Origin: Cladorrhinum sp. PSN259
Lineage: Eukaryota; Ascomycota; Sordariomycetes; Sordariales; Podosporaceae
Length of the DNA stretch: 64,000 bases
Reading direction: 5' to 3'
Assembly (NCBI GenBank): GCA_033725935.1
Contig: MU867108.1
Location: 124,001-188,000 of the forward strand
Below the pieces are notes generated by a model. It ran no database searches, had not been told where the DNA came from, and saw only the letters and a program-made list of their open reading frames with translations. Each line of letters opens with the position of its first letter. Within the stretch, counting starts at the first letter, position 1. The translations under genes were made by a program, and so were the position numbers. Shown here one piece after another: positions 9,718 to 20,317 of this stretch.

Positions 9718-12700
9718 ATGGCCCAAACTCAACCACAGAACCCGCCGCTTCGTAGGTTCGCTTGTCCATTCTTCAAGGCGAATCCTAGGTATGCAGTGTC
9801 GACGCGTTGTACTGAGACTGGCTGGGTAAGAATCGATCATTTGAAGTAAGTGTCTGGGATGACTCCGGGACCGCTGGATGCACGTGATTGTCTCATGCTC
9901 ATATTTCTCGCAGACGTCACATACGCCTTGTACATGTACGCGATGAAAAAGACTGTTCCCAGGATCTGTCGGAACCGGAGGAGGCTTTTATAACCGACTT
10001 CGAGAAAGTGGCGCTTCCAGCAGGATTCGGAAATAGATCCGGGGAAGAAGCTTGGAGACATATGTATAAGGTTCTCTTTCCTTCGGCGGAGACTGTGCCA
10101 TCCCCATGTAAGAGCGAACCAATCCCTCACTAGGTACCGAAATTTTTAATTTGTTTGAATTTTTTTTTCTAGATTATGAGGGCTGATAGAGTTACTACAC
10201 CTTCATAGACCATGAAACCCCCACAGAACTGCAAAAGCAACAGCTGCGACAGCGAGGACAGCAACTGCTGCAAGAGCTGCAACAGCAGCACCAGCTAGGA
10301 CAGCAACAGCTAGGACAGCAACAGCTAGGACAGCAACAGCTAGGACAGCAACTGCTGCAAGAGCTACAACAGCAGCAACAGCAGCAACAGCATGCCCTTA
10401 TGACGCTTATGGATTCGTTGGATGGGGTTATCAGTCCAGAACAGTTTGCAGAAGTCGAGGCCCGGGTGGAATCGACCATTAGCTCTGTCTTGGATGCCAC
10501 GAATCTCCCCGCAACAGATAGCACACACAATCCCTGGACTCAAACCTCACCGTCGAATTTACTCCCCAACGCACCAACACCCGGCGAGCCGTTGCCTGTC
10601 CCGGCTGGTCCAGAAACAGGCCCCCGCGATTCACCTGACGATACCGATAAGAGCAGTAAGGTCTTTGAGCTCGATCGTACTATAACAGATGTCCACGCCG
10701 ACAAGCTCTACAAGGTCCCTAAGCTCGATCGACCTATGACAGATGTCTACGCCGACGAGCTCTACAATCCAGAATTCCCCACCACACCAACTACAGCACC
10801 AACACAGATGCAAATCACCTTGCCAACACCCGGCGAGCCGTTGCTTGTCCCAGCTGGTCCAGAAACAGGCCCCCGCGATCCCCCTGGCGATGTCCATAAG
10901 AGCAGTAAGGGCTGTAAGCTCGATCGTACTATGACAGACGTCTACGCCGACGAGCTCTACAATCCAGAATTCCCCACCACACCAACTACAGCACCAACAC
11001 AGATGCAAATCACCTTGCCAACAAACGACATGTTTGTCCACCCTGTCGATCATTCGGTACACGACTCTGGCTATGGCTCTTCGGCAGCCAGATCAGTAGC
11101 GATTGGAAAGCTCGACACAGTACAAGGACGGGAAGAGGCAGCACATACTTTTAATGTGTTTGATGCAACAGAAGAAGCCTACGAAACAGCGACCGTCTTC
11201 TCAGATGCCGCCAGCCTCCTTCAGCGGCCAGATACCAACAAACATATTTCATGGTTTGTATACGAGCTTGCATGTTGCATTCCTTTAGAATTCGGCATGC
11301 GCAATGCGGGAAACGTCCCCTCGATACTTGACCATTTTCTCAGGTCGTTCGCAATACGTCTGGGTCACGCGAATGCACCACGACCTCAACGACAGTTGAT
11401 GTATCTTGTGTACAGGTTCCGACAGTCAGTCATATCCCTTACCCGTTTTGATCTTTGCCGTGAAGTTTCTGACATAGAATTGCGAGGCAGCGACATCATC
11501 AAACGTCTACTGCGAACGTTGGATGCCCAGAACGATTGCGACATTGATTCACTGAACACTGGGAGTCACGGAAATGGCGGTGAAATCCGCGATGCCAACC
11601 TGGGGATGTCGCTCGCTGAAAAAGTCTCCATGATGTGGGACAAGGAATCTAATGATATCGGGAGTGGTGAGATGGACGACGCTCTTGACGACCTGGAGGA
11701 CGACCCCGTTGAACTGGACGCCGAGAGACATATACTAACCGAGTACCGGGAAATGTTGCTCGACAGCTCTGCGTACAAGTGGCTTCAGTCCACTATCCGG
11801 GTGAGGAGCACCCTCCAGGTCCCCGAACGGGACGCTACCATCACATATCATAACATCGGGGACCAGATCATCAAGGCCAGCGCCGCTGGCAGCCCGGTAC
11901 AGTTCAGTCGGAAACACACCCAGCAGTTGTGCATGATCTTCACCATCGATTGGGATCTGTTTGCCTTCTCTCGGGAGCAGCAATACGACAAACCTCTGAG
12001 TCTCGTTTTGGCGCATGCCATTACTCTCACAGGGTATGGTAACAATTTACTGGCCACCACATGCCAAGATTACCTCAGGCAGACATGGCCAGAGACAGGC
12101 TCGGCACTTCTCTCACTTCTGCAGCAGGCGGCCGACGGCGGGCCAGCCAGGGCAGTCTTTAGTGACTCAACACGGCTCACTGCCAATTTCAGGAATGGCA
12201 AGCTTTATTTGAATGCGGTGGGCAACGTATTCTCGATAGCCGAAGTCGCTGAGCAGATCGCCTGGATAGCTGCCGCTCTCCGCTCCTCTCCCTCCGACGA
12301 GGAGGCAGCATATAGCACCCCACACATTGACGGATTCCGTATCGACAATATACTTGGCGGAGACCAAATATACATAATTGGCAGCTGTAGAGTCGGATTC
12401 AAAATGCACATCATTCACGATAGCGAGCTCGCAAAGGCTGGCAAGTGTTGGCGCGGCATGTTTGGGAATCCCGTCATTGTCAGGGGCTATCCAATTCCAT
12501 GCCGCCCTGAGGCGGATACAGGCCTAGAGATATCTCTAGACGTAGTTGCGGGATTGACCAACTGCCAACGGGTTGTAAACTTTGCCAATACGACGTTTAT
12601 CAAAGGGTTTGCCGCCATGCTGGCTGCGGTTCGAGTAATCGGCGACATCGTGCTATGGCACCTCTGTTACAACCCAGAGGGCAAGTATATCTCTTACGAA

Positions 12701-14580
12701 GATGAGCGAGCGCAAAGGTCCCCTCGGACTCATACCCTGTCCATGGGCACCTTGCAGAGAAGTCGTCACATCATAGGGTGGAGTGACAGCGTCAAGAATT
12801 ATGCCGGTAGGGATATCGTCCCCCCTGCTTTCGTCCAGTGCTGACATTCATTGATCTCAGGTGCCCCTGACGCCGACTACGACATTGAGAGGAGCGAACT
12901 CCCAAGTCCTGGTTCCAGCTGCGTGTTCGAAAAGATAACCGTCTCAGGCTCAGCCATCCCGTTTATCACTCCCGGCGCTAGCTTCATCGTGGGCGTCAAG
13001 GACAAGCCGCTCCACCTTGGGTTTGGCCGCGATAACTACGTGGGAACGTTGATGACCCTTAGGCAGCGTCATGTTGTCTTTTACGACAGCGAAGAAAAAC
13101 GAGGCTGGCTTGTGAATGGAGTTTGTGCTGTGCTTCACCTTCTCCGCGCTTACCTCAAGTTTTGTACCGAGGACGACTGCATTAGCAGCTGCTTTATGTA
13201 CAGCGACGGAGATATTGAGGAAGCGAGTCGTTGTGCCGCATACACAGGCGCAAAGGCTGCTTTCGAGATCCTTACGAACCCGAGCAACCAAAGCATACCG
13301 CTCTACGCAAGGCAGTCTACGTTATCAGAGGAGCACACGGCGAGACTTGGGAAGAAGCTTGACGCTGATGCCACGACATTGAAGACGACAAGCTCGAACT
13401 TTACACTCAAGGAAAAGGTCGATGAGATCTGCCACATACTGTTACAGATCACGGCATATTACGATGACGTGGGTACGCAAGCAGGCTTCGGGTTTCGCAT
13501 CAGATCATCACCACGCCATCTTGTCGAAGGATTCGAGTAAGTATTGTCATTTCATTCTTTCTATCTTTTCCGCTGGCACAGGGCTTTGTATTCAAACTTT
13601 TGGTGTACAGATTTAAAGACGTGGCGATCCGTAACGACACCCTTTGGCCCAAGGTTGCGAAAATACAAACGGGGAGCGTCGGCTGGGTCCATCTAATCCG
13701 CTCTCTACGCGCCGTCACTCTATTCGGCGACGGCTTCGGCGAGCTATTCAGACCAGCTTGGAGCGAGAACCAGACACAAGCATGCTGCAGCCCTACCTCC
13801 CTTGTTCCCAAAGGTAAAGACTTCCTAGCTGTATATGGAGCAGATTTAGAGAACATGTTGACAGCCAAATCGAAAAGGAGGAACCCCTGGCGGTTGGCTG
13901 AAAATATATATTGGCACTCACCGGACGGTGTGGCGTTTCAGTCTTGTGAGTGCAAGACCGCCACACCCAGAGGAGAGATGGACACCTCCACGACCAAGAG
14001 AAAAGGGAAGGGACTCAGAGGATTTTTTGGATTGGAGCACGAAGGGCATGCCGATCAACCCAGGGCAAAGAACCCTGGCGACAGGGTTCAAGTTCTCCTC
14101 CCAACCACGTTCCCCCAGCTTTACGGCCGGGGTTTACGAAGTCCAGCTGAGGTGGTGTCACGGGGTGCGGTCTTATTCGGCCACAGCTGGAAGTTTCCTC
14201 TGCGATGGAGCTTGACCAAGGATATACCCCCGGAAGAGGGAGAACCAGACCCGCCTTCGATCGACGAGGTGTCAAACTTGGTATCGGATAGCGGCCTAGG
14301 GACGAGCATCGGCTCCTCACCCTTGGGGGACGACAAGCCCACGCCAACTACAACACCACCACACCCTTTGTACAGTCTGGGAAGCAATACCGGCTTTGTG
14401 CACCGAGGCGATTCCCTGTCGTCAGGGGTAGGGGAAGTGACTGCGCCGAGTGAGAGCTCTGGGGAAGGTATTAAAGGGAGCAGAACAGCCGTGCCTGATT
14501 TTAATGCCTCGAAGAAGAGGCCGGTTGATATGCTGGGGACGGAGGAGTTTGGCACCGCAGCCAAAGTAAGACGCTTGTAG
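9718..14580 (+). CDS. Large protein with degenerate C2H2 zinc finger, Q-rich linker and unnamed fungal domain
   Basis: The exons are 9718-9845, 9914-10107, 10209-12806, 12861-13536 and 13611-14580 (4566 nt, 1521 aa). Phases agree at every junction. The acceptor at 10208 (TTCATAG) skips tandem stops TGA-TAG at 10184-10189. Residues 10-60 form a C2H2-like finger: FACPFF, a second Cys 15 residues on, then DHLKRHIRLVH. This is a known N-terminal type in fungal hypotheticals. A Gln-rich segment, a tandem-repeat region and a low-complexity stretch follow. The remaining thousand residues are a conserved fungal region I recognise by eye but cannot name (SGYGSS, GYPIPCRPE.DTGLE, DADYDIERSELP, RGWLVNG, FEFKD.A). 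The C-terminal tail is Ser/Pro-rich and ends with a basic RKR-like patch. A nuclear or signalling role is plausible but unproven. Confidence 0.8.
10241..10391 (+). repeat. CAG-rich minisatellite coding a Gln-rich tract
   Basis: The tract lies inside exon 3 of the large gene. It contains about four units of the 15-mer CAGCTAGGACAGCAA (QLGQQ), flanked by CAG/CAA runs (about 10 Gln). The repeat keeps frame. Copy-number change would alter linker length without a frameshift. Confidence 0.85.
10574..11018 (+). repeat. Tandem coding repeat (249 and 196 nt copies)
   Basis: Copy 1 (10574-10822) and copy 2 (10823-11018) are near-identical; they encode TPGEPL.VPAGPETGPRD, then DVYADELYNPEFP and a Thr/Pro stretch. 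Copy 1 has an extra 54 nt made of an internal LDR...TDV.AD.LY sub-repeat. High DNA identity suggests recent expansion in the coding region. Confidence 0.85.
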
Positions 14581-14739
14581 GGGGGAGCGAATTCAGAGGT
14601 TAGCGAACTGTCATCGTTTCTCACAGCGTCACGTTATAGGTCTGGTTATTCTGAACTATTTTTTCTCGACCACAAAAGTGCTCCTGATTTTCTATTAAAC
14701 TCGTTGTACGCAAATTTCTAATCTCTTGGGCTGAGTCAC

Positions 14740-15183
14740 TCAATGAAGATGCCACTTAAGCCGCGCCATCTCCCTCTCGACCTCCTTCATAATAGCCTCA
14801 CCGTCCCGAAGCTGTATAGGCACCAGCGCATACACTACGGCGTCCGCCAAACCGAGCAACTCGATGATGGCCCTGTCATCCAGCTGGGCGTTTCAGGACC
14901 GCCAGATTAGCATTCCTCTCACCGCGACGGCGCACTTGTTGAATTTCTTGGGAAGCCAGAGGAGATCGTCGGATTGCCCGACGTTTCTGAGGTGTCTGAC
15001 CAAGCGGTTGATCTCGGCGATCTTGTCGTACAAACTGCTATGCACGTCGCGGGCTGTCCAGGGTCCACGGTTGGGTCTTTGTCTAACGACTCCGGCCAAG
15101 AATTCACGCACTTTATTTCTTGCACGGATTTGCGGATTGTCATGGGATTCGAAATCCATTGCGGTCCAGGTATCTGTTGGCAT
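14740..15183 (-). pseudogene. Small paralogue A, interrupted by in-frame TGA (or by a 39-nt intron)
   Basis: The frame runs from the ATG at 15183 to a stop at 14740, broken by one TGA at 14893-14895. It is a paralogue of the intact gene at 15645-16106: both have a WTAR motif, a similar middle (KKFNKC / KDFIDC) and a similar C-terminal helix (DDRAII / DKKIIG). The spacing between Cys and Asp-Asp is 17 against 18 residues when the TGA is read through, which favours a formerly open frame. However, 14884-14922 is also a possible 39-nt intron with donor GTGAGA, branch GCTAATC and acceptor CCCAG, which would restore 134 aa without changing frame. Thirty-nine nucleotides is very short for a fungal intron. 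The function is unknown; no domain is recognised. Confidence 0.55.
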
Positions 15184-15358
15184 GGTGGAGTTGGGTTTTC
15201 TGGTTGAAGTTTGCTTTGACGTGATGGTAATCAGTGTCACATGTACGTCGAACTGTGAGCGGGGAGACTCGAGATATATATTTCAGTTCGGAGGGACACA
15301 AAGTATTGAGTTCTTAGCATGACACTACCTACCTACTCATTTAACCAGACTGTATTAC

Positions 15359-15411
15359 CTCAATACGAGTTCATCCCCTCTTGCATGTTGCTTCGCGTGC
15401 ACATGTGCAAT
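15359..15411. repeat. Duplicated upstream block, copy 1
   Basis: About 50 bp beginning CAATACGAGTTCATCCC recur at 16357-16411. Each copy lies upstream of one of the two small paralogues (about 175 and 250 bp from the ATGs). This shows that the promoter was duplicated with the gene. Confidence 0.7.
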
Positions 15412-15511
15412 TACGGGCACGGGATACTCAACTAAACTTGTTTATGACAAAAGTACTCTATTCCGTGTCCGCTGGCTGTTATCGATCCTCTTCCCTCTCT
15501 ATTTCCAATCC

Positions 15512-15584
15512 GAAAAAGAAAAGAAAAAAAAGAAAGAAAAAAAAGAGAAGAAAAAAAAGAAAGAAAAAAAAGAGAAGAAAAAAA
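15512..15584 (+). repeat. Purine (GA-rich) microsatellite
   Basis: This is a run of AAGAAAAGAAA-type units about 70 bp long between the paralogues, downstream of gene B. The opposite strand is a polypyrimidine tract. It creates a false Lys-rich plus-strand ORF. Confidence 0.9.
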
Positions 15585-15644
15585 ACCCCTCTTCCCACCG
15601 CATCACCCCATTACTTCCCAGAATCTTCCTTATTAATGTTCTTC

Positions 15645-16106
15645 TCAGCATTCCCAACCGAGCGCCCTCAACTCCTTTCTAACCACATAGAGTATATTAC
15701 CGCCCCACCTCGTCGAGTCGCTCGACAGCGCTGTTTGGACGCAGTACGTCATGGCAAAGCGCCCGATAATCTTCTTGTCCATTACTTCGCTGTCTCTGTC
15801 CTGGCGTTCGAGCACGTTCATCGCTCTCCCGAGACAATCGATAAAGTCCTTGGTGAAACCCAAGTGGTCTTTGCGGTCAGAGTCGTCACGCCGCCTGCGA
15901 CACCAATACTGGATCTCCTCAATCGTTTTGCCGAAGCCGACGTGCAATTTGCGGGCCGTCCAGCTTCCACTGTCCTCTTTGCCGGGAATTTGCCTCCATG
16001 CGTAGGTGTTTTCTTTCTGCTTATCCACTACTCGTTCTTGGGCGTGGTTTCTTTGTTTCACGTCTGTCATGTCGTCAATGGGTTTCGAGTAGTACTGTAA
16101 AGTCAT
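15645..16106 (-). CDS. Small paralogue B, hypothetical protein (153 aa)
   Basis: This single-exon gene starts at the ATG at 16106 (MTLQYYSKPIDDMTDV) and encodes 153 aa. The sequence is charged, with GSWTARKLH in the middle, a basic CRRRRDD patch, and helices at NVLERQDRDSEVMDKK and VVRKELRAL. There is no signal peptide and no membrane segment. Its neighbour at 14740-15183 is a paralogue, including a shared upstream block. I do not recognise the family. The pairing suggests a small lineage-specific family rather than spurious ORFs, since two diverged copies keep the same frame and motif order. Confidence 0.55.
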   Translation of the reverse strand: MTLQYYSKPIDDMTDVKQRNHAQERVVDKQKENTYAWRQIPGKEDSGSWTARKLHVGFGKTIEEIQYWCRRRRDDSDRKDHLGFTKDFIDCLGRAMNVLERQDRDSEVMDKKIIGRFAMTYCVQTALSSDSTRWGGNILYVVRKELRALGWEC

Positions 16107-16938
16107 GGTGGTTGTAACTTGCTGAATCAAGTGTGCTTAGGCTTTAAGTCAGGTCGGGGTTTCGATGTTGGGTGATGTGTGATGGAGGCTGAGGGTGGGC
16201 GAAAGAACCCAAATATATACACTCAAATTTCAATGGACAAACTGTTTCACAAGCCCTTTGTTGTGTCAGGTTACCTGTAACGTTGGACAAGCGATCTGTC
16301 AAAATTGTCTCACTTATACATGGCATCTACGTGGCGATTTGCTATCAAGTCAACATGCCAATACGAGTTCATCCCTTCTTTGCTTGCCCCGTGTGCGCAC
16401 ATGTGCTTTTTCCAGGGGTACCTTGATGGCTTTCGGTGATCTAACTGCTATCACACTCACACTCGTTCTCACTTTTCTAATCCACAGACGCTGTCAGTTG
16501 TATCCTTGTAAATAACGTGTTGATATCAGCAAATACGTATCAACAGAATACCCCCGATATATCGCACTTCCAGCAACAAAATACTCTGTCAATAATCCTC
16601 ATACTCCAGAATTTTTCAGTTGGAACTGTGAAAACAGTATATATGCTGCAACCGAATTACGAGATACCGATCTTGTAATTCTGGCATTCCTTTTAGGAAG
16701 TTTGGCTTAGTTGTCGATGCAGTGCAATTTGTCATTCGTCACACCCTGCCCAGTACAATAAAATAGAAGAGACATTTAAATTAAAGCGTGGAGCTAGTAT
16801 GAACAATATGAATAACTAACTGAAGCCACCCCCTGGTAATATTGAATCGCCAATCTAGCCCTTGCCTAATAAAGTAAAACAGATGAAAATAGTTTTGCGA
16901 AATACCAACAGCCCAATCGCGGAGCAAAAAGGCTATTT
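16107..16938. other. Intergenic region upstream of paralogue B
   Basis: It holds the promoter and the second copy of the duplicated upstream block. The rest is AT-rich with no gene recognised. Confidence 0.4.
16357..16411. repeat. Duplicated upstream block, copy 2
   Basis: It matches 15359-15411 (CAATACGAGTTCATCCC, then a GCGCACATGTGC/GTGCACATGTGC core), about 1 kb apart. Confidence 0.7.
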
Positions 16939-18740
16939 CTAGGCCACCCTACGTCTCTTTCTGGGAGACTCTTCCTCCTCACTGCTAGTTCCCGCCTCTG
17001 CCTCCTTCTCTTGACCCTCTTTGCCCGCCTCTAACTGATTCTCATCATCTGCCTCGTAATCTCTCCACACCGACCAGCCCTCTTTGGCCAAATCGTCAAA
17101 ACTGTCTGCCGTACAAAGGTAGTAACCGGCATTGTCAGGATCGCCGCCATCAGCCCAGTGGAAAATCTTGGCGACTTCACCAACCATCAGAGTTTGTTTA
17201 CGAGGTCCTCCTTCTTTCTTTTACCTCGATCTCCTGCTTTTAACGCTCTGACCAGCACAGAGCCGCAGCACCTAGCCCGGAGTCTTGGTTGGTCGCTTCG
17301 CACCATTGTCGGTGTCGTCGAGGCATATATGCCTTGTTCGAAATCGAGATGCTTTTGAGGCTGGAATTTTTGCGGCCTATTACTTCCGTCTGGCATTTGT
17401 ATGACTTTAGTCTTAAATGTGACACGGCGGCCACGTGCCAACAGCTGTTGCTTCCCCCTTGTAAAGCCGTCCATGAAGAACAGGTCGTTCCGCTTGATAT
17501 CCACAGATGGAAGAATTTTTTTTGCTGTTGCTTCAAACTCCATAAAATTATTGTTGAAGTCAATGCCGCCGTCCATCTTGATCAACACGATATCTGTCAA
17601 GCCGATTCGTTCCCTGACATATCCAATTGGCGTGCCGGGTGTTCCTTGAGTGGCCCCGTACCAGGCGATTGCCTCTGGGGTATCTTTCCCCAGTAAATTT
17701 GGCTTTTTGTTGTATTGGTCTTGCCAGTTATGAAATGAACCTGTCAATCTGACCTCTTCGCCTTTTCTAACTATAATGCCCGCGGATACGTGGGAGTCTG
17801 CCTCCCCTTTATCAGTGAGTGAAGTTAAGATAACCCTAGGGTATATCTTGTTCTCTAACGCCAAGTAATCGGTATTATGTTGACGCTTTAATTCCTTCGA
17901 GGTAATTCCCTGATTGTCCTTCTTCGTGATATACCCACTGGGATTAGGAGTGATTACCCGCTTCCGAAGTTCATTCGCGAAAAGGGGCCCGTTGTGCCAT
18001 TCAACGAGGAAGGGGAAGCCGTTGTACTCAGATGGAAGATGCATCAGCTTTCGTTCAAATTCCTCATTAGTTGACAGCGGTAGCTCAACGATTAGAGTGC
18101 CGTCATAGAACGAAAGCGCTTCGCAGTCCGAGAAGAACTCGCCTGCGAGTTCGGCTAACTGCGAAGCCGTCGGGCCCTCAACTCGACAAATCTTACCCCA
18201 GCTTCTGTAGTCAACGTATGTCTCCTTGCCGCAGCCGATCTTGCCCAGGTGACTTTTGAAGTTGGTATTATTGTCGTCCCTGCAAATGGGCAGCAGGCCG
18301 CCAACAGTGGTTGGCAGCCACCCAGGCCCCGTAACATCAGGGTCGTAGTTAATGATGACGAATGGAGGGGTGTAAAGTACGCTCGTAGCCCTAAAATGAT
18401 CGTTCAGGAAGTTGTCTACTTCCTCCATTGCCGCAGGTTGGATGTTGGCACATTCAAGGCTCCCGTCCTTTCCCCAAAAAGTGATGCCCAGAGGCGCCAA
18501 CGCATCCTCACACCCTCCAACGTAGGAGGGATTTCCTTCTCCATCGTCGTCCGAGGTCGGGGTCGTGTTGCTAGGAGCCATGATAAAAGAAGGGGGGTCG
18601 CTGTTGATCCGTCGGTGATTATGATAGGAAGGGTTCGAGGCAGTATCGTTCGCGGAGGCCGATCGGCGGTGTGTATTATTAAGGTAGTTGTGGGTTGGGA
18701 GAAGTTGGGAGGAGGATTGGACAAAAGTAAAAGAAGACAT
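16939..18740 (-). CDS. Hypothetical protein (583 aa)
   Basis: There are two exons, 17225-18740 and 16939-17174, joined by a 50-nt intron (GTAAAA, branch CTGAT, acceptor GAAG). The phases fit and the sum is 584 codons. The start is the ATG at 18740. Residues 1-70 are Ser/Asn/His-rich and look disordered. The middle 400 residues look globular, with DVTGPGWLPTTVGGL, VDYRSWGKI and FPFLVEWHNGP. A stretch near 330-430 (AGIIVRKGEE, then GLTDIVLIKMD and FFMDGFTRGKQ) faintly recalls chymotrypsin-like folds in other fungal hypotheticals, but no catalytic triad is evident. The last exon encodes an acidic tail ending in ESPRKRRRVA, a likely nuclear localisation signal. No function can be assigned. Confidence 0.7.
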
Positions 18741-19399
18741 GGTCCTGGTTTAAATTCATAATTAAAAGACCCAATAAAAAAAAGCCAAACGGTAAAAGAC
18801 AAAATAGAGTTTAATGCACGAGTCAATGTCGTTAAACGGACTTTGTGGCTGCTGAAAGTCGCGGGAATGGTTCTGGCGTCAACAAAGTTCGTGTGGTGCT
18901 GAAGTCTGTTAAGATTGCGGTCAAAGGGTTCGTTGGTTCATCACCCCCGAGGTCACTTTGTTTATATCTTACGTCAGGGGGGAAGAAAATGGGTGACTGC
19001 CAGGCGGAACGGTGGGGTCCCCTTCCATTCCCTCAACATCACCCGTATTAAGAAGGGTCGACCAAGGCGCCAAAGAATCTTAATTTTCGGTTAACTACGG
19101 TAGTGGCAAGCCCGAAGCTACGGTTGCGGAGAGAGTCAACCATGCACATAGTGGGATTTTACTCCTCCTACACGAGAAAAGAAGTTTTTTTAAAAAAAAA
19201 AAAAAAAAAAACAGGAAAAGAAAAGGATCGGGAGACAGGTTGGTGATCCGTCGTAGAACAAATAATGGGGATAAAAACCGGCTACGAGTAAAGCAAAGAA
19301 GAAAAATAAACGCCCCGATTAACCTGTCACGCCCATTGTTATATTACACTACTAAATGCTAACATCTTGGGTTAGTATTGGACACTGCGTACATCTAAT
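18741..19399. other. Intergenic region with a T-run/A-run
   Basis: It contains a T7 run followed by about 20 A at 19184-19211, similar in form to the tract at 21738-21776. No gene was recognised. Confidence 0.4.
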
Positions 19400-20317
19400 C
19401 TACATCTGAGCTGGATAGATCACATACCTTGGTGGGACTGTGCGCGAGACAACCTTCTGATTAGAGTTACGGTGTCCTTGGTTGGGGCGTAGGTGTTTCA
19501 TCCACTTCATCAACTGATGCTGGACCTGGAACCCAATATGGATTTCGTCGGTTTCGAGCACCCATGTCTTGAGGTCTTTGAAGACCTCGCTCGCCAGGAC
19601 CAATTGAATAAAAAGAGACTGGTTCTCGGCGAATGCGATCTGTGCCGCGCGACGTGCTCCAGCCGCATTGGTATTCGGGATGGCGACGCCAACCTGATCA
19701 AGCGCCTGGAGCTCTTTCACAATGCGAGCTTGCGCTCAGGTGATTGCGAGGTTGATGTTGTGTGATTGTACACGAACCGCCTCGTTGTTATCCCAGTGAC
19801 GCATGAGGTCTGAGCGGGCCTGGGGCTTCGTATAGTTGGGGAAGAGTTGGACGTAGCGCCACGAAGCCGCGCGCGAGCTGCTGTTATACGGAGTGAAGGT
19901 GGGAGTGTCATCCTGGGCTAAGTTCAGAGTGAGCAAGGCCGGGGCTATATGCTTCCGGTTGTTCTGGGTGGGAGGCGAGACCGGGCTGCCATCGTTACGA
20001 CGCTTGGTGCCTGATGCGGTGGGCTTGGGTAGGTCCTGGGACCATGTGCCGATCTGGATTATTACCTCCTGCTTGCGGCGTTCCCGGATCTTTATTGGTT
20101 CGATGACAGTGAGATTGGTGGTCCAACCACCGTCGAATACTCTGGTCCAGAACGCCTTGCGATAGTCGTTATTGAGTATTTCGCCAGCTGCGTTGAATTT
20201 GAAGAGATCGAGTAGCAGTGGGTTATAGCTATGGATGACCCCCGCGGGAAGATCCTTAAACTTCGTCCATACCCGGGAAACGCCGGGGTGGTGCTGGGAT
20301 GAGGGAGGTGGAACCAT
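19400..20317 (-). pseudogene. Hypothetical gene interrupted by one in-frame TGA
   Basis: From the ATG at 20317 the frame runs 193 codons to a TGA at 19736-19738, then stays open in the same frame for another 111 codons to a stop at 19400. Both halves look protein-like: RVWTKFKDLPAG and KAFWTRVFDGGW before the stop; a Leu-rich helix (KELQALDQVG), RAAQIAFAE and VFKDLKTWVLETDE after it. Either the TGA is a mutation (for example from CGA) in a gene for about 305 aa, or the product is 193 aa. A 39-nt GTGTAC...CTGAG segment spans the TGA but has weak splice signals. The middle is Ser/Pro/Asn-rich. No family was recognised. Confidence 0.5.

Noticed and set aside
10184..10189. Tandem TGA-TAG stops between zinc-finger exon and Q-rich exon, suggesting a pseudogene
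   Set aside because: An acceptor at 10208 restores the frame (intron 10108-10208) and the total is a multiple of three.
10261..10391. Regular short repeats that could be taken for a CRISPR array
   Set aside because: There are no spacers; it is a coding CAG-type minisatellite in a eukaryotic gene.
15381..16100. Plus-strand ORF with a Lys-rich run
   Set aside because: It is generated by the purine microsatellite and lies antisense to paralogue B.
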